A DNA stretch of 64,000 nucleotides, from assembly GCA_964528845.1 (NCBI GenBank), contig CAZGVE010000006.1, forward strand, positions 1 to 64,000. The letters are read 5' to 3'. Below the pieces are notes generated by a model. That model saw nothing but the letters and a program-made list of their open reading frames with translations, was not told the DNA's origin and searched no databases. This document shows, piece by piece, positions 1-7,932 of this stretch. Both the position numbers and the translations under genes were made by a program. Position 1 is the first letter of the stretch, and each line of letters begins with the position of its first letter. The DNA comes from FEN-1191 sp964528845. GTDB lineage: Bacteria > Pseudomonadota > Gammaproteobacteria > Steroidobacterales > Steroidobacteraceae.

Positions 1-17
1 CGGCTGGCGCACGCTTC

Positions 18-1088
18 TCAGGCGCTGCGGATCGTGGTGCGGTCGGCACTGTCGATCCCGCCACGCAGCACATGCGCGTCGAACCCTCGCTCTACCAGGA
101 TGAACGCCGCGGCGGAACTGCGCCTGCCGGTGTCGCAATAGACCACGTAGGGCAGGCTGCGATCGAGGGTCGAGATCTTCAGGCGAATGAAGTACAGCGG
201 GATATTGATCGCGCCCTCGATCGCGAGGTTCTGGTGCTCGGAGGGTAGTCGCACGTCGAGCCAGCGACCGCCGCGCCGCACCAGCTGCTGCGCGTCGGCG
301 TAGGAGACCCACTTGACCAGCGGCTCGTTCATGAGCTCGCGGAAGTCCTGCTTGTTCAGCCGCATCAGTACGCCGTCGGTGAGCATGGTGACGGTCGCGT
401 TACGCTTGGCTTCCGAGATCAGCGCCTCCTCGCCGAAGGTGTCGCCGATCCCCAGTTCCGCCAGCTTCAGGCCGCTGCGGTTCAGCGGCGTCTCGCGCGT
501 GACGGCGCACTTGCCGTTCACGATCGCGTAGAAATAGTCGCCATCCGCGCCCTGCTGGATCACGGTCTCACCGGCACGGCACACCACGCGCTGCATGCGC
601 ATGAAGATGGCCTGTATGTTGGCGGGCGGGATGCGATGAAAGGTCTCGGTCTGCAGCAGCGTCGTCATCCAGTCCTCGCCGGCGCTCCCCGCGAACTGCG
701 CCTGCAGCTCTGCGACCTCGTAGGTGCCGGTCTGATCCCATGTGATCATCATGTCGAGCAGTTCGCCGTCGATGGTCAGGACGTCGACCGGATCGACAAC
801 GCGCGCCGTGACCTTGCGCGGCAGCTGCTGGGCCAGCGGATTGCGGGCCTCAGGGCTTCCGCCGCGGATCATCGCGACGGTCCGCGTGCCCTCGCGCAGT
901 TCCACCAGTCCGGTCAGGACCCAGTAGACGCGCTTGTCCCGCTCACCTTCCTTGAAGAGCAGGCGGTTGGCGGGGATCTGAACCACCGCGACCTTCCGGG
1001 CCAGGGCGACCAGGTTCTCCTTCTTCATCCCGTCCAGTGGCGAGAACTTCCGCAGCAGCGCCACGTCGACGGCTTTTTCTTCGCTCAT
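18..1088 (-). CDS. Double cyclic-nucleotide-binding domain protein with C-terminal rhodanese domain
   Basis: A 356-residue soluble protein with two cNMP-binding-like folds (about 12-110 and 145-255) and a rhodanese domain (about 265-350). The second cNMP fold keeps a phosphate-binding-cassette-like stretch (FGEEALISEAKRNATV), so it may bind a cyclic nucleotide; the first is weaker. The rhodanese loop CDTGRR supplies a candidate active-site cysteine, Cys318, which in this family carries a persulfide. There is no DNA-binding helix-turn-helix, so it is not a Crp-type transcription factor. It lies 149 bases downstream of the FadJ-like gene on the same strand. I infer a ligand-gated sulfur-transfer or redox role; the substrate is unknown. 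Confidence 0.85.
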   Translation of the reverse strand: MSEEKAVDVALLRKFSPLDGMKKENLVALARKVAVVQIPANRLLFKEGERDKRVYWVLTGLVELREGTRTVAMIRGGSPEARNPLAQQLPRKVTARVVDPVDVLTIDGELLDMMITWDQTGTYEVAELQAQFAGSAGEDWMTTLLQTETFHRIPPANIQAIFMRMQRVVCRAGETVIQQGADGDYFYAIVNGKCAVTRETPLNRSGLKLAELGIGDTFGEEALISEAKRNATVTMLTDGVLMRLNKQDFRELMNEPLVKWVSYADAQQLVRRGGRWLDVRLPSEHQNLAIEGAINIPLYFIRLKISTLDRSLPYVVYCDTGRRSSAAAFILVERGFDAHVLRGGIDSADRTTIRSA

Positions 1089-1237
1089 TGCTTCGGACCG
1101 GCCCCAGGTTCCGCTGTCTCATGCGCCCGTTTCGCACAACCGAAGGATGGTAGCACAGGCCCTTTGAGGCCCTGGCGGGCCGAGTTCACGCCTTGGTGGC
1201 ATCCGCACCAGGGCCGGGGCAATACGCGACGTGCGGC

Positions 1238-3289
1238 TCAGCGCAGCAGGCTCCAGCCGGGATCGGCGCGGAACCGCGCCCCGAAACGCTGCTCGAATTG
1301 CGCCAGCACGGCGAGGCAGGCGTCGATGCCGCGCTGCCGTGCATAGGTCAACGGGCCGCCGCGGAACGGAGCGAATCCAGCGCCGAAAATGACCCCGGCA
1401 TCGATCAGATCCGGGTCCTCGACGATGCCCTCGCGTGTGCACGCCACGCACTCATTGATCAGTGCGAATATCAGTCGGTCGGCGAGATCCGCTGGGGGCG
1501 CGCCCGAGAGCCTGGAACGCACCGGTTTGCCATCGGTCCAGGTGTAGAAGCCCTGGCCGCTCTTGCGCCCAAGCTTTGCCTCGCCCACCAGTGCGCGCAG
1601 CCGGTCTACGAACGCGGGCGGCTGCTGGCGCAGTTCGCGGGTGATGATTTCCCCGACGTGCAGCACCACGTCGAGGCCCACGACGTCGCACAGCTCGACC
1701 GGCCCCATTGGCATGCCGAACTCGACCGCGGCACGGTCGATCAGTCCGAAGGCGACCCCCTCGCCGGCGGCGTGCATCGCCTCGAACAGATACGGAAACA
1801 GCACGCGGTTGACCAGGAAGCCAGGGCTGCTGCGGCAGGGAAGGGGCAGCTTGTCGATGCGACGTACGAACCCGAGGGCCTGCGAGAGCGCCTCGGGGCG
1901 CGTCTGCGCCGAATGCACGACCTCGACCAGCGGCATCTGCGCCACCGGATTGAAGAAATGCAGCCCGACGAATCGTCCGGGATCCGCCAGCGTCGGCGTG
2001 AGCGTCTCGAGCGTCAGGCTCGAGGTATTGGTCGCAAGCAGCGCGCCGGCGCGCATTCGCGGTTCGGCCGCCGCATACAATGCGCGCTTGGCATCGAGGT
2101 CCTCGAAGATCGCCTCGATCACGAGATCCGCTTGCGTGGCACCGGCACCGTCGACGTCCGGTTGCAGCCGGGCGAGGGCGGCACTGCGCTGCTCGCGATC
2201 CGGAAGCCGCTTCTCGTACAGCGCGGCCGCGCGCGCGAGCGCGGGTTCGATGAACTTCAGTTCCCGATCCTGCAGCGTGACGCGCAGACCGCGCAGGGCG
2301 CACCAGGCCGCGATATCGCCTCCCATGACGCCGGCGCCGACGACATGAACGCGTTCGATCGGAGCCGCGCCGCGGACTGCCTGGGCCTTCAGGCGGTCCT
2401 GCAGCAGGAATACGCGGATCAGGTTGCGCGCCGTCGCGCTGTGAAACAGCTTCGCGATCGAGTGCGCTTCGGCTTCGTAGGCCCGCGCGCCATACGCGCC
2501 GTACCGCACCCACAGGTCAATGATTGCGTATGGCGCCGGGTAATGCGCACGCGGCGCCCGTCCTGCCACGCGCTGTTCCAGCGATGCGCGCAGCCAGCGA
2601 CGCACGCCAGGCCACCTGAGGACGCGATCGCTTAAGGCCGGTCGGTGCGGTGCAGGAGCGGCGGCGATGATCTCACGCGCCGCTGCCGCAAGACCGGCCG
2701 CGTCGGCGACCAGACGGTCCACGAGACCCATGCGCAGCGCCTCGGCGGCACGTACGTTGCGCCCCGTCAGCATCAGGCCCATTGCCGCGCGTACGCCCAG
2801 CAGGCGCACGCTGCGCACCGTACCGCCGAAGCCAGGGTGGATCCCGAGCTGAACTTCCGGCAGTCCCAGCGCGAGCCTCCCATCGTCCAGCGCGATGCGA
2901 TAGCGGCACGCAAGCGCGAGTTCCAGTCCGCCGCCGAGCGCGAAGCCATGCAGCAGCGCCACCGTCGGGCAGGGCAGCGCCTCGAGCGCGGCGCACAGCC
3001 GCTGGCCGAGCAGTACGTGCTCCAGCGCATCGGCCTCGGACCTGAGCGTCGTGAACTCGCGGATGTCGGCACCGGCGATGAAGCCGGAGGGCTTGGCTGA
3101 GCAGATCACGAGCCCGCGCAGCGTCTTGCCCGCCACAGAGCCGATCACGCGTTCGAATTCGAGCAGCACGGCGCGCGAAAGCACGTTGGTCGAACTGCCC
3201 GGCCGATCCAGCCTCAGCCAGCCGATCTGCTCAGCGTCGAGTTCCAGACTCCACGCTGCATCGCCGCGGCTGTCGACGCCAGCGTTCAT
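1238..3289 (-). CDS. FadJ-like enoyl-CoA hydratase / 3-hydroxyacyl-CoA dehydrogenase
   Basis: A 683-residue bifunctional beta-oxidation enzyme. The N-terminal crotonase half (about 1-230) has GFIAGADI, the oxyanion stretch GFALGGGLELAL and GLPEVQLG, giving the two glutamates expected in hydratases. The NAD half (from about 275) has GAGVMGGDIA, the LATNTSSL segment and GLHFFNPV with the catalytic histidine, then two C-terminal dehydrogenase domains. It should hydrate trans-2-enoyl-CoA and oxidise the 3-hydroxyacyl-CoA. I chose the internal ATG because it forms an ATGA overlap with the stop of the upstream phosphatase-fold gene; a longer reading adds 16 residues. No thiolase partner is in the window, unlike the usual fadIJ or fadAB pairs. 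Confidence 0.93.
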   Translation of the reverse strand: MNAGVDSRGDAAWSLELDAEQIGWLRLDRPGSSTNVLSRAVLLEFERVIGSVAGKTLRGLVICSAKPSGFIAGADIREFTTLRSEADALEHVLLGQRLCAALEALPCPTVALLHGFALGGGLELALACRYRIALDDGRLALGLPEVQLGIHPGFGGTVRSVRLLGVRAAMGLMLTGRNVRAAEALRMGLVDRLVADAAGLAAAAREIIAAAPAPHRPALSDRVLRWPGVRRWLRASLEQRVAGRAPRAHYPAPYAIIDLWVRYGAYGARAYEAEAHSIAKLFHSATARNLIRVFLLQDRLKAQAVRGAAPIERVHVVGAGVMGGDIAAWCALRGLRVTLQDRELKFIEPALARAAALYEKRLPDREQRSAALARLQPDVDGAGATQADLVIEAIFEDLDAKRALYAAAEPRMRAGALLATNTSSLTLETLTPTLADPGRFVGLHFFNPVAQMPLVEVVHSAQTRPEALSQALGFVRRIDKLPLPCRSSPGFLVNRVLFPYLFEAMHAAGEGVAFGLIDRAAVEFGMPMGPVELCDVVGLDVVLHVGEIITRELRQQPPAFVDRLRALVGEAKLGRKSGQGFYTWTDGKPVRSRLSGAPPADLADRLIFALINECVACTREGIVEDPDLIDAGVIFGAGFAPFRGGPLTYARQRGIDACLAVLAQFEQRFGARFRADPGWSLLR

Positions 3290-4050
3290 GCCGCATCGTG
3301 CGTGGCGATGGCCGGAACGCGCACCTGAAAATCGCACACCAGCGGACGGTGATCCGAAAAGGTCACCGCCGGAATCCGGAATCCGGTGACGTCGATGTCC
3401 TGGCTCACCAGGATGAAGTCCAGTTCGACGCGCGGATTGCGTGACGGAAACGAGGGCAGCCCCAGGGCATTGGCGCTGTGCAGGCCGGCGGCCCGCATGA
3501 ACAGGAAGATCTCGTTGGTGCCCCAGAAGGTGTTGAAGTCACCTGCCACGATGACCGGCTTGGGAGCCGCCACCACCAGGTCGTGCAGCGCGCGCAGCTG
3601 GTATTGGCGGTGGCGGTACTTGAGCGACAGGTGGACGAGGAACACACAGATATCGTCGAGTTCGAGCTCGATGATCAGGCGCTTGATCCCGGTGTCGAAA
3701 TAGTGGAACCGCTCGCCGGTCACGCGCGGGGCGGCCAGCAGCGCGTTGGCCTGCTTGCGGACAATCGGCAACAGATGGTTGATCGAGGCCGTGCCGTACT
3801 TGCACTGGTGCGCGGTGTAGTGCCCGACTGCGTCCGCGATGTAGGTGGCCTGGTTCACCATCCCGGTGCGTATCGAACCGGTATCGACTTCTACCAGCCC
3901 GACGACGTCCGGATCCTCGGAGCGGATGAAAGCCGTGATCTGTTCCAGGACCCGGCCGCTGCTGCGCAGGTAGCCGGCGCCGGGTACCGGCAGATGGAAC
4001 GCCGGACCGGTACCGGTCGCATAGCGGATGTTGTAGACGATCAGTCGCAT
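3286..4050 (-). CDS. Endonuclease/exonuclease/phosphatase (EEP) family protein
   Basis: A 254-residue single-domain EEP protein without a signal peptide. The family's metal and catalytic motifs are visible in order: YNIRYATG near the start, GLVEVD (metal-binding Glu), VHLSLKYR, AGDFNTFWG, ELDFILVS and the C-terminal SDHRPL with the catalytic histidine. It is likely an Mg2+-dependent phosphodiesterase or nuclease; the family spans DNA repair enzymes, sphingomyelinases and phosphatases, and sequence alone does not choose between them. It is coupled by ATGA to the downstream FadJ-like gene and divergent from a TIR-like gene 55 bases away, so the two may share a promoter region. Confidence 0.88.
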   Translation of the reverse strand: MRLIVYNIRYATGTGPAFHLPVPGAGYLRSSGRVLEQITAFIRSEDPDVVGLVEVDTGSIRTGMVNQATYIADAVGHYTAHQCKYGTASINHLLPIVRKQANALLAAPRVTGERFHYFDTGIKRLIIELELDDICVFLVHLSLKYRHRQYQLRALHDLVVAAPKPVIVAGDFNTFWGTNEIFLFMRAAGLHSANALGLPSFPSRNPRVELDFILVSQDIDVTGFRIPAVTFSDHRPLVCDFQVRVPAIATHDAA

Positions 4051-4105
4051 GGCCGGCCCGGGGCCTCACTATCCACGGCTCAGGTGCCCACAGTACACTG
4101 CCCAT

Positions 4106-4561
4106 ATGTCACAGCGCGATCCTATACGGGTATTCGTGACCCACGCGTTCGAGGAGAGCGACGATTACGTGCGCGTATTCGAATACCTCGAGAGCGCGCG
4201 CAATTTCTATTACCGCAACTGCAGCGCACCCGATTTCCGGCCCAGCAGCCCCAATCCGGACGCACTGCGCGAGGAATTACGCCGCGAGATCACGACCGCG
4301 GAGGTGATTGTCGCGCTCACGAGCCTGGCACCCCGGCAGCAGGATCTGCTCGTGTTTCAGCTCAACTACGCCAAGGCCAGCGACAAGCCGGTGCTGCTGC
4401 TGCCGTTCTTCGGTCGCGACACCCCGCGGCTCAAGGTACTGGATGGACTCATCGACGAAAACGTGACCTGGGATGAACGCGCGCTGATCGATTCGATCCG
4501 GCGCCAGGCCCGGCACGAACAGACCACGCGCTGGGATACGATAGAGTTCAAGCTCGACTGA
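4106..4561 (+). CDS. TIR-like (MTH538/DUF1863-type) domain protein
   Basis: A 151-residue protein that is essentially one TIR-like fold. It starts RVFVTHAFEE, has an alternating strand-helix layout, and includes VIVALTS and KPVLLLPFFG strands like the SAVED/Thoeris-associated TIR-like families. I chose the ATG before SQRDPIRV because the domain begins there. In TIR NADases a glutamate follows an aromatic residue before the helix preceding the KPV strand; here that position reads LVFQLNYA, with glutamine, so NAD cleavage is doubtful. No Thoeris, CBASS or other defence partner lies beside it. The assignment is from pattern and unaligned. Confidence 0.6.
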   Translation: MSQRDPIRVFVTHAFEESDDYVRVFEYLESARNFYYRNCSAPDFRPSSPNPDALREELRREITTAEVIVALTSLAPRQQDLLVFQLNYAKASDKPVLLLPFFGRDTPRLKVLDGLIDENVTWDERALIDSIRRQARHEQTTRWDTIEFKLD

Positions 4562-4574
4562 GCCTGAAGGCTCA
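4559..4574. terminator. Perfect hairpin spanning two convergent stop codons
   Basis: The 16-base sequence TGAGCCTGAAGGCTCA is a perfect inverted repeat with a 6-bp stem and 4-base loop. Each arm contains the stop codon of one of the two converging genes. There is no U-tract, so it may be a weak bidirectional terminator or simply a transcript end stabiliser. Confidence 0.4.
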
Positions 4575-4952
4575 GGGACTGGCGTTGATCTCCGCGGACA
4601 GCAGCTTCAGCAATGGTGCATTGCCGCGCATGGCGGAGCGGGGACCCGACACCTGGTACTGCATGCCGGCGAACATGCCATACAGCCGAACCACCAGCTC
4701 GGCATAGCGGCGCGCCTCGTCGTTCGAGAGCTTGCGAACGGATGCCTTCACGACATGCTCACCGGGCAGGGCACGCGCACGATGCAGCGCCTGGATCATC
4801 GCGGCGAACTCCGCCCCATATTCCGCCGGCAGATCGATCTCAGTGAGGTCTTCGAGATGCGAGCAATAGGCATCGCACAGGCGGTCCTTGATCGGGCCGG
4901 GCCCAGTCAGCGATAGGGCGGCCGCTTCGAGCCGCGCGCTCAGGTCTCTCAT
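4572..4952 (-). CDS. Hypothetical alpha-helical protein
   Basis: A 126-residue protein I do not recognise. The reading frame extends 78 codons further upstream, but that extension crosses AT-rich noncoding-looking sequence. The ATG giving MRDLSARLEAAALSL has a GGAG seven bases upstream, so I prefer it. The product is predicted helical, acidic to neutral, with no signal peptide or membrane segment, and contains two cysteines near DAYCSHLEDL. It converges on the TIR-like gene with a 10-base gap. Function unknown. Confidence 0.6.
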   Translation of the reverse strand: MRDLSARLEAAALSLTGPGPIKDRLCDAYCSHLEDLTEIDLPAEYGAEFAAMIQALHRARALPGEHVVKASVRKLSNDEARRYAELVVRLYGMFAGMQYQVSGPRSAMRGNAPLLKLLSAEINASP

Positions 4953-5412
4953 GTCATGCTCCGCGGGGTAGTCGACGGGTCCGCTGCCCGTGATCCCTGA
5001 ATTCTTATCCAAAGAAAACCCTGTCCCTTCAAAGGGGTGTAGGACGAATATACCGCGATGCCTGTGAAACTCAATGCTTCTGGGGTCAAACGGGACGCAA
5101 TCGGGCTGTTTTTTTCTATAGCAATCAGGCCGTTCGGACCACGTGACCCGATTCGGTGCGTCGGGAAGCCACATGATATAAGACATAAGATCTATTACTT
5201 AATAAACTGAAAATACTGAGTTTATTTTGCCATCTATATCGTGGCTGTATCGAAATTGCTGCACCGGGTTTCTGGTCCGACGCTGACCGACCCGGGCTCC
5301 ATGCCAGGACGCTCCGGAAACCCTCAACCGCAGCGCGATACAGATGTAAGGTGTAACAAATCCAGTAACCTATTAACATTACTTGCGCTGGTTCTGTATC
5401 TGTGAGGCGTCG
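4953..5412. other. AT-richer intergenic region between two orphan genes
   Basis: This 460-base gap separates divergent orphan genes. Its middle (about 5100-5230) and right edge (about 5340-5400) are much richer in A+T than anything nearby, with runs such as ATTACTTAATAAACTG. A perfect 8-bp inverted repeat, GATACAGA at 5337-5344 and TCTGTATC at 5393-5400, flanks the last 50 bases before the rightward gene. I see no tRNA, transposase remnant or confident sigma-70 promoter pair. It may hold divergent promoters or be the scar of an old insertion. Confidence 0.4.
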
Positions 5413-5916
5413 ATGCCCGGAAAGAAGCTCAAACCGCCTGTACGCGCACGCACGCGCGCCCTGCGCACGCTGCAGCACCAGACCCTGCCGTCGCGAGTGC
5501 GTGCTGCGATCGAAACGGAAGTCTGGATGCGCAGCCTGCTCGCCAGGCGCACGCCGCTCGCGGCGCGCGATGCACGCTGGGCCACGAAGGATCAAGTGCA
5601 CGATGAGGCGATCGGCTGGTTTCTGCGCCAGCAGCGTGAGGCGCCGTTGCTCGAATTTCCTGCCCGACGTCACGGCGATGAAGATCTGACGTTCTGGATC
5701 GATTCCCGACTCATGCAGCAGGTTCGACGGCAGGCGCAGCGCGACGGAGTCAAGGTCTCGCGCTTTATCGAAGCCGCGCTGGCCGCCTACGCCAGGCAGC
5801 ATGTGCCGCCGGATTTCACCAGCTTTCGCGACCGCGTCGAACTCGAGGCCGAGCGGCTCTACGGGCGTTCACACGAGGCACTGCTGCCCGGGGCACCGCG
5901 CCGCGGCACCGCCTGA
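5413..5916 (+). CDS. Hypothetical basic protein with a possible ribbon-helix-helix-like segment
   Basis: A 167-residue, strongly basic protein. The first 80 residues are rich in arginine (PPVRARTRALRTLQ, RSLLARRTPLAAR). The stretch FWIDSRLMQQVRRQAQRDGVKVSRFIEAALAAYARQ (about 96-132, given here only as a region to inspect) has the strand-helix-helix rhythm of Arc/CopG-type DNA-binding proteins. No membrane segment or signal peptide. I chose the ATG before PGKKLKPP because the upstream extension lies in the AT-rich gap. A DNA-binding or regulatory role is inference; it has no obvious toxin or partner gene, and the exporter operon begins 70 bases downstream. Confidence 0.55.
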   Translation: MPGKKLKPPVRARTRALRTLQHQTLPSRVRAAIETEVWMRSLLARRTPLAARDARWATKDQVHDEAIGWFLRQQREAPLLEFPARRHGDEDLTFWIDSRLMQQVRRQAQRDGVKVSRFIEAALAAYARQHVPPDFTSFRDRVELEAERLYGRSHEALLPGAPRRGTA

Positions 5917-5986
5917 TGGCCGGGCGGCCGCCGTAGTACCATGGCGCCGCCACGGCCGAATCGCCCCGCCAGTCCCGCCAGCGCGC

Positions 5987-7225
5987 ATGCCTTCCACCAC
6001 CGACAAGAGTTCCTTGCTGCAGTCGCTGCGGCTAGGCCCCGAGCAGCGTGAGCCGGTCGGCACCGGCTCGAAGCGCCCGTGGATCATCGCCGGCGTGCTG
6101 CTGCTGCTCGCTGCGGCTGCGGCGGGCGTCCTGTTCCTGCGCAGCGCCGCCATCGCAGTGCAGGCCGTCACGGCACAGGCCCGCACGGCCAGCGAGGGCA
6201 GCACCGCCATCCTGCAGGCAACCGGCTACATCACCGCGCGGCGCGAAGCCACCGTCGCGGCGCAGATCACCGGCACTCTCACGGCGGTCCTGATTGAGGA
6301 GGGCGAGCGCGTGCGGGCCGGCCAGGTGCTCGCGCGCCTGGACAACGCGGCCCAGCTGGCGGCGCTGGCCCAGGCCAGGGCGCAGTACCAGGCTGCGCAG
6401 GCCCTGCTGGTCCAGATCCGCTCGCAGCTGATGCAGGCACAGCGTGATCTGGTGCGCAGCGCGGATCTCGAGGAACGACGGTTGGTCTCCACGCAGGCGC
6501 TCGAGACCGCGCGCACGCTGGTGGAGTCCTTGAGCGCGCAGGCCGATTCGCAGCAGCGGCAGGTCGAGCTCGCGCAGGCGGGGATCCAGGCGGCGCAGGT
6601 GCAGCTCGACTACACGACGATCCGCGCGCCGTTCGATGGGGTGATCATCGCCAAGGCGGCCCAGACCGGTGAGATCATCTCCCCGATATCCGCCGGTGGG
6701 GGATTCACCCGCACCGGGGTCGGCACGGTCGTCGACATGGATTCGCTGGAGATCGAAGTCGACGTCAACGAGGCCTACATCAACCGCGTGCACGCGAATC
6801 AGCCCGCACAGGCGGTGCTCGATGCGTATCCGGACTGGACCGTCCCGGCGCATGTGATCGCCATCGTGCCGACGGCGGACCGCAGCAAGGCCACGGTGAA
6901 GGTGCGGGTTGGGATCGACCAGAAGGATCCGCGCGTGCTGCCGGACATGGGGGTGCGCGTGTCGTTCCTCGAGCGCGCGCCCACCGCCGGCGATGTCGCG
7001 CCGGCCGGCGGCGTGCTCGTGCCCGGATCGGCGATCGTGAGCCGCGACGGCCACGATCTCGTGTTCGAGATCGAGGGCCAGCGGGTCCATGCACGCGCCG
7101 TCGTCGCCGGGCCGAGCTACGGCGATCTGCGCCTCGTCACCGGCGTCGAATCTGGCGCGCGCCTGGTGCGTGCGCCTGGCGAGCGGCTGCAGGACGGCGC
7201 GCGCGTCACCGTGGCGGGACCGTAG
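5987..7225 (+). CDS. MacA/HlyD-type periplasmic adaptor of an ABC exporter
   Basis: A 412-residue membrane-fusion protein. After about 25 cytoplasmic residues there is one membrane anchor (WIIAGVLLLLAAAAAGVLFL). The periplasmic part has a first lipoyl half-motif (ITARREATVAAQITGTLTAVLIEEGERVRAGQVLARLD), a Gln/Ala-rich coiled-coil hairpin (about 125-215), the second lipoyl half (LDYTTIRAPFDGVIIAKAAQTGEIIS), then beta-barrel and membrane-proximal domains. It should link the downstream ABC permeases to an outer-membrane channel, which is not encoded here. I chose the ATG before PSTTDKSSL because the longer frame overlaps the preceding gene. It heads a four-gene operon; the ATPase follows after 11 bases. 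Confidence 0.92.
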   Translation: MPSTTDKSSLLQSLRLGPEQREPVGTGSKRPWIIAGVLLLLAAAAAGVLFLRSAAIAVQAVTAQARTASEGSTAILQATGYITARREATVAAQITGTLTAVLIEEGERVRAGQVLARLDNAAQLAALAQARAQYQAAQALLVQIRSQLMQAQRDLVRSADLEERRLVSTQALETARTLVESLSAQADSQQRQVELAQAGIQAAQVQLDYTTIRAPFDGVIIAKAAQTGEIISPISAGGGFTRTGVGTVVDMDSLEIEVDVNEAYINRVHANQPAQAVLDAYPDWTVPAHVIAIVPTADRSKATVKVRVGIDQKDPRVLPDMGVRVSFLERAPTAGDVAPAGGVLVPGSAIVSRDGHDLVFEIEGQRVHARAVVAGPSYGDLRLVTGVESGARLVRAPGERLQDGARVTVAGP

Positions 7226-7236
7226 AGAGTGCGCGC

Positions 7237-7932
7237 ATGACGGTACTGGTGCGGATCCATGGCCTGAGCAAGGTGTATCGACGCGGCGCCCAGCAGGTCG
7301 AGGTGCTGCACCACATCGACCTGGATATCGAAGCCGGCGATTTCGTCGCGCTGATGGGTCCGTCCGGATCGGGCAAGACGACGCTGCTGAACCTGATCGG
7401 CGGACTGGATTCCCCGACCGAAGGGGAGATCGCGATCGCCGGACAGCGGATCGATCGCATGGGCGAGACGGCGCTGGCGAAGTGGCGCGCGGCCAATGTC
7501 GGTTTCGTATTCCAGTTCTACAATCTGCTGCCGATGCTCAGCGCCCGCAGGAACGTCGAGCTGCCGCTGCTGCTCACGCGCCTCAATGCGGCGCAGCGCA
7601 GGCGCAACGCCGAGGTGGCGCTCGAGCTGGTGGGTCTGTCCGACCGCTCGGCCCACAAGCCGGGTGAGCTCTCCGGCGGCCAGCAGCAGCGGGTGGCGAT
7701 CGCGCGCGCCATCGTGTCGGATCCCATGCTGCTGGTGTGCGATGAGCCCACCGGGGACCTGGACCGCCAGTCGGCCGCGGAAGTACTGGAGCTGCTCCAG
7801 GAGCTCAACCGCGACCATGGCAAGACCGTGATCATGGTGACGCACGATCCAAAAGCCGCCGAGTACGCGCGCCACACGCTGCACCTGGACAAGGGCACGC
7901 TGGTCGAGCATGAAGTCGCGACCCCGCCATGA
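7237..7932 (+). CDS. ABC transporter ATP-binding protein (MacB/LolD type)
   Basis: A 231-residue nucleotide-binding subunit with a complete motif set: Walker A GPSGSGKTT, Q-loop FVFQFYNLLP, signature LSGGQQQR, Walker B LLVCDEPTGDLD and H-loop VTHD. Size and motifs match the LolD/MacB/FtsE-like class, which powers mechanotransmission rather than conventional substrate translocation. The stop overlaps the ATG of the next permease in an ATGA, so translation is coupled. With the upstream adaptor it forms a MacAB-like exporter whose ATPase and membrane parts are split over separate genes. Confidence 0.95.
   Translation: MTVLVRIHGLSKVYRRGAQQVEVLHHIDLDIEAGDFVALMGPSGSGKTTLLNLIGGLDSPTEGEIAIAGQRIDRMGETALAKWRAANVGFVFQFYNLLPMLSARRNVELPLLLTRLNAAQRRRNAEVALELVGLSDRSAHKPGELSGGQQQRVAIARAIVSDPMLLVCDEPTGDLDRQSAAEVLELLQELNRDHGKTVIMVTHDPKAAEYARHTLHLDKGTLVEHEVATPP

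Noticed and set aside
1193..2635. Long open frames antisense to the FadJ-like gene and similar long antisense frames elsewhere (for example 7518-9656 and 28748-30751, leftward)
   Set aside because: They have the repetitive Arg/Gln/His-rich composition produced by the complement of GC-rich genes, match no fold, and lie opposite well-supported genes.
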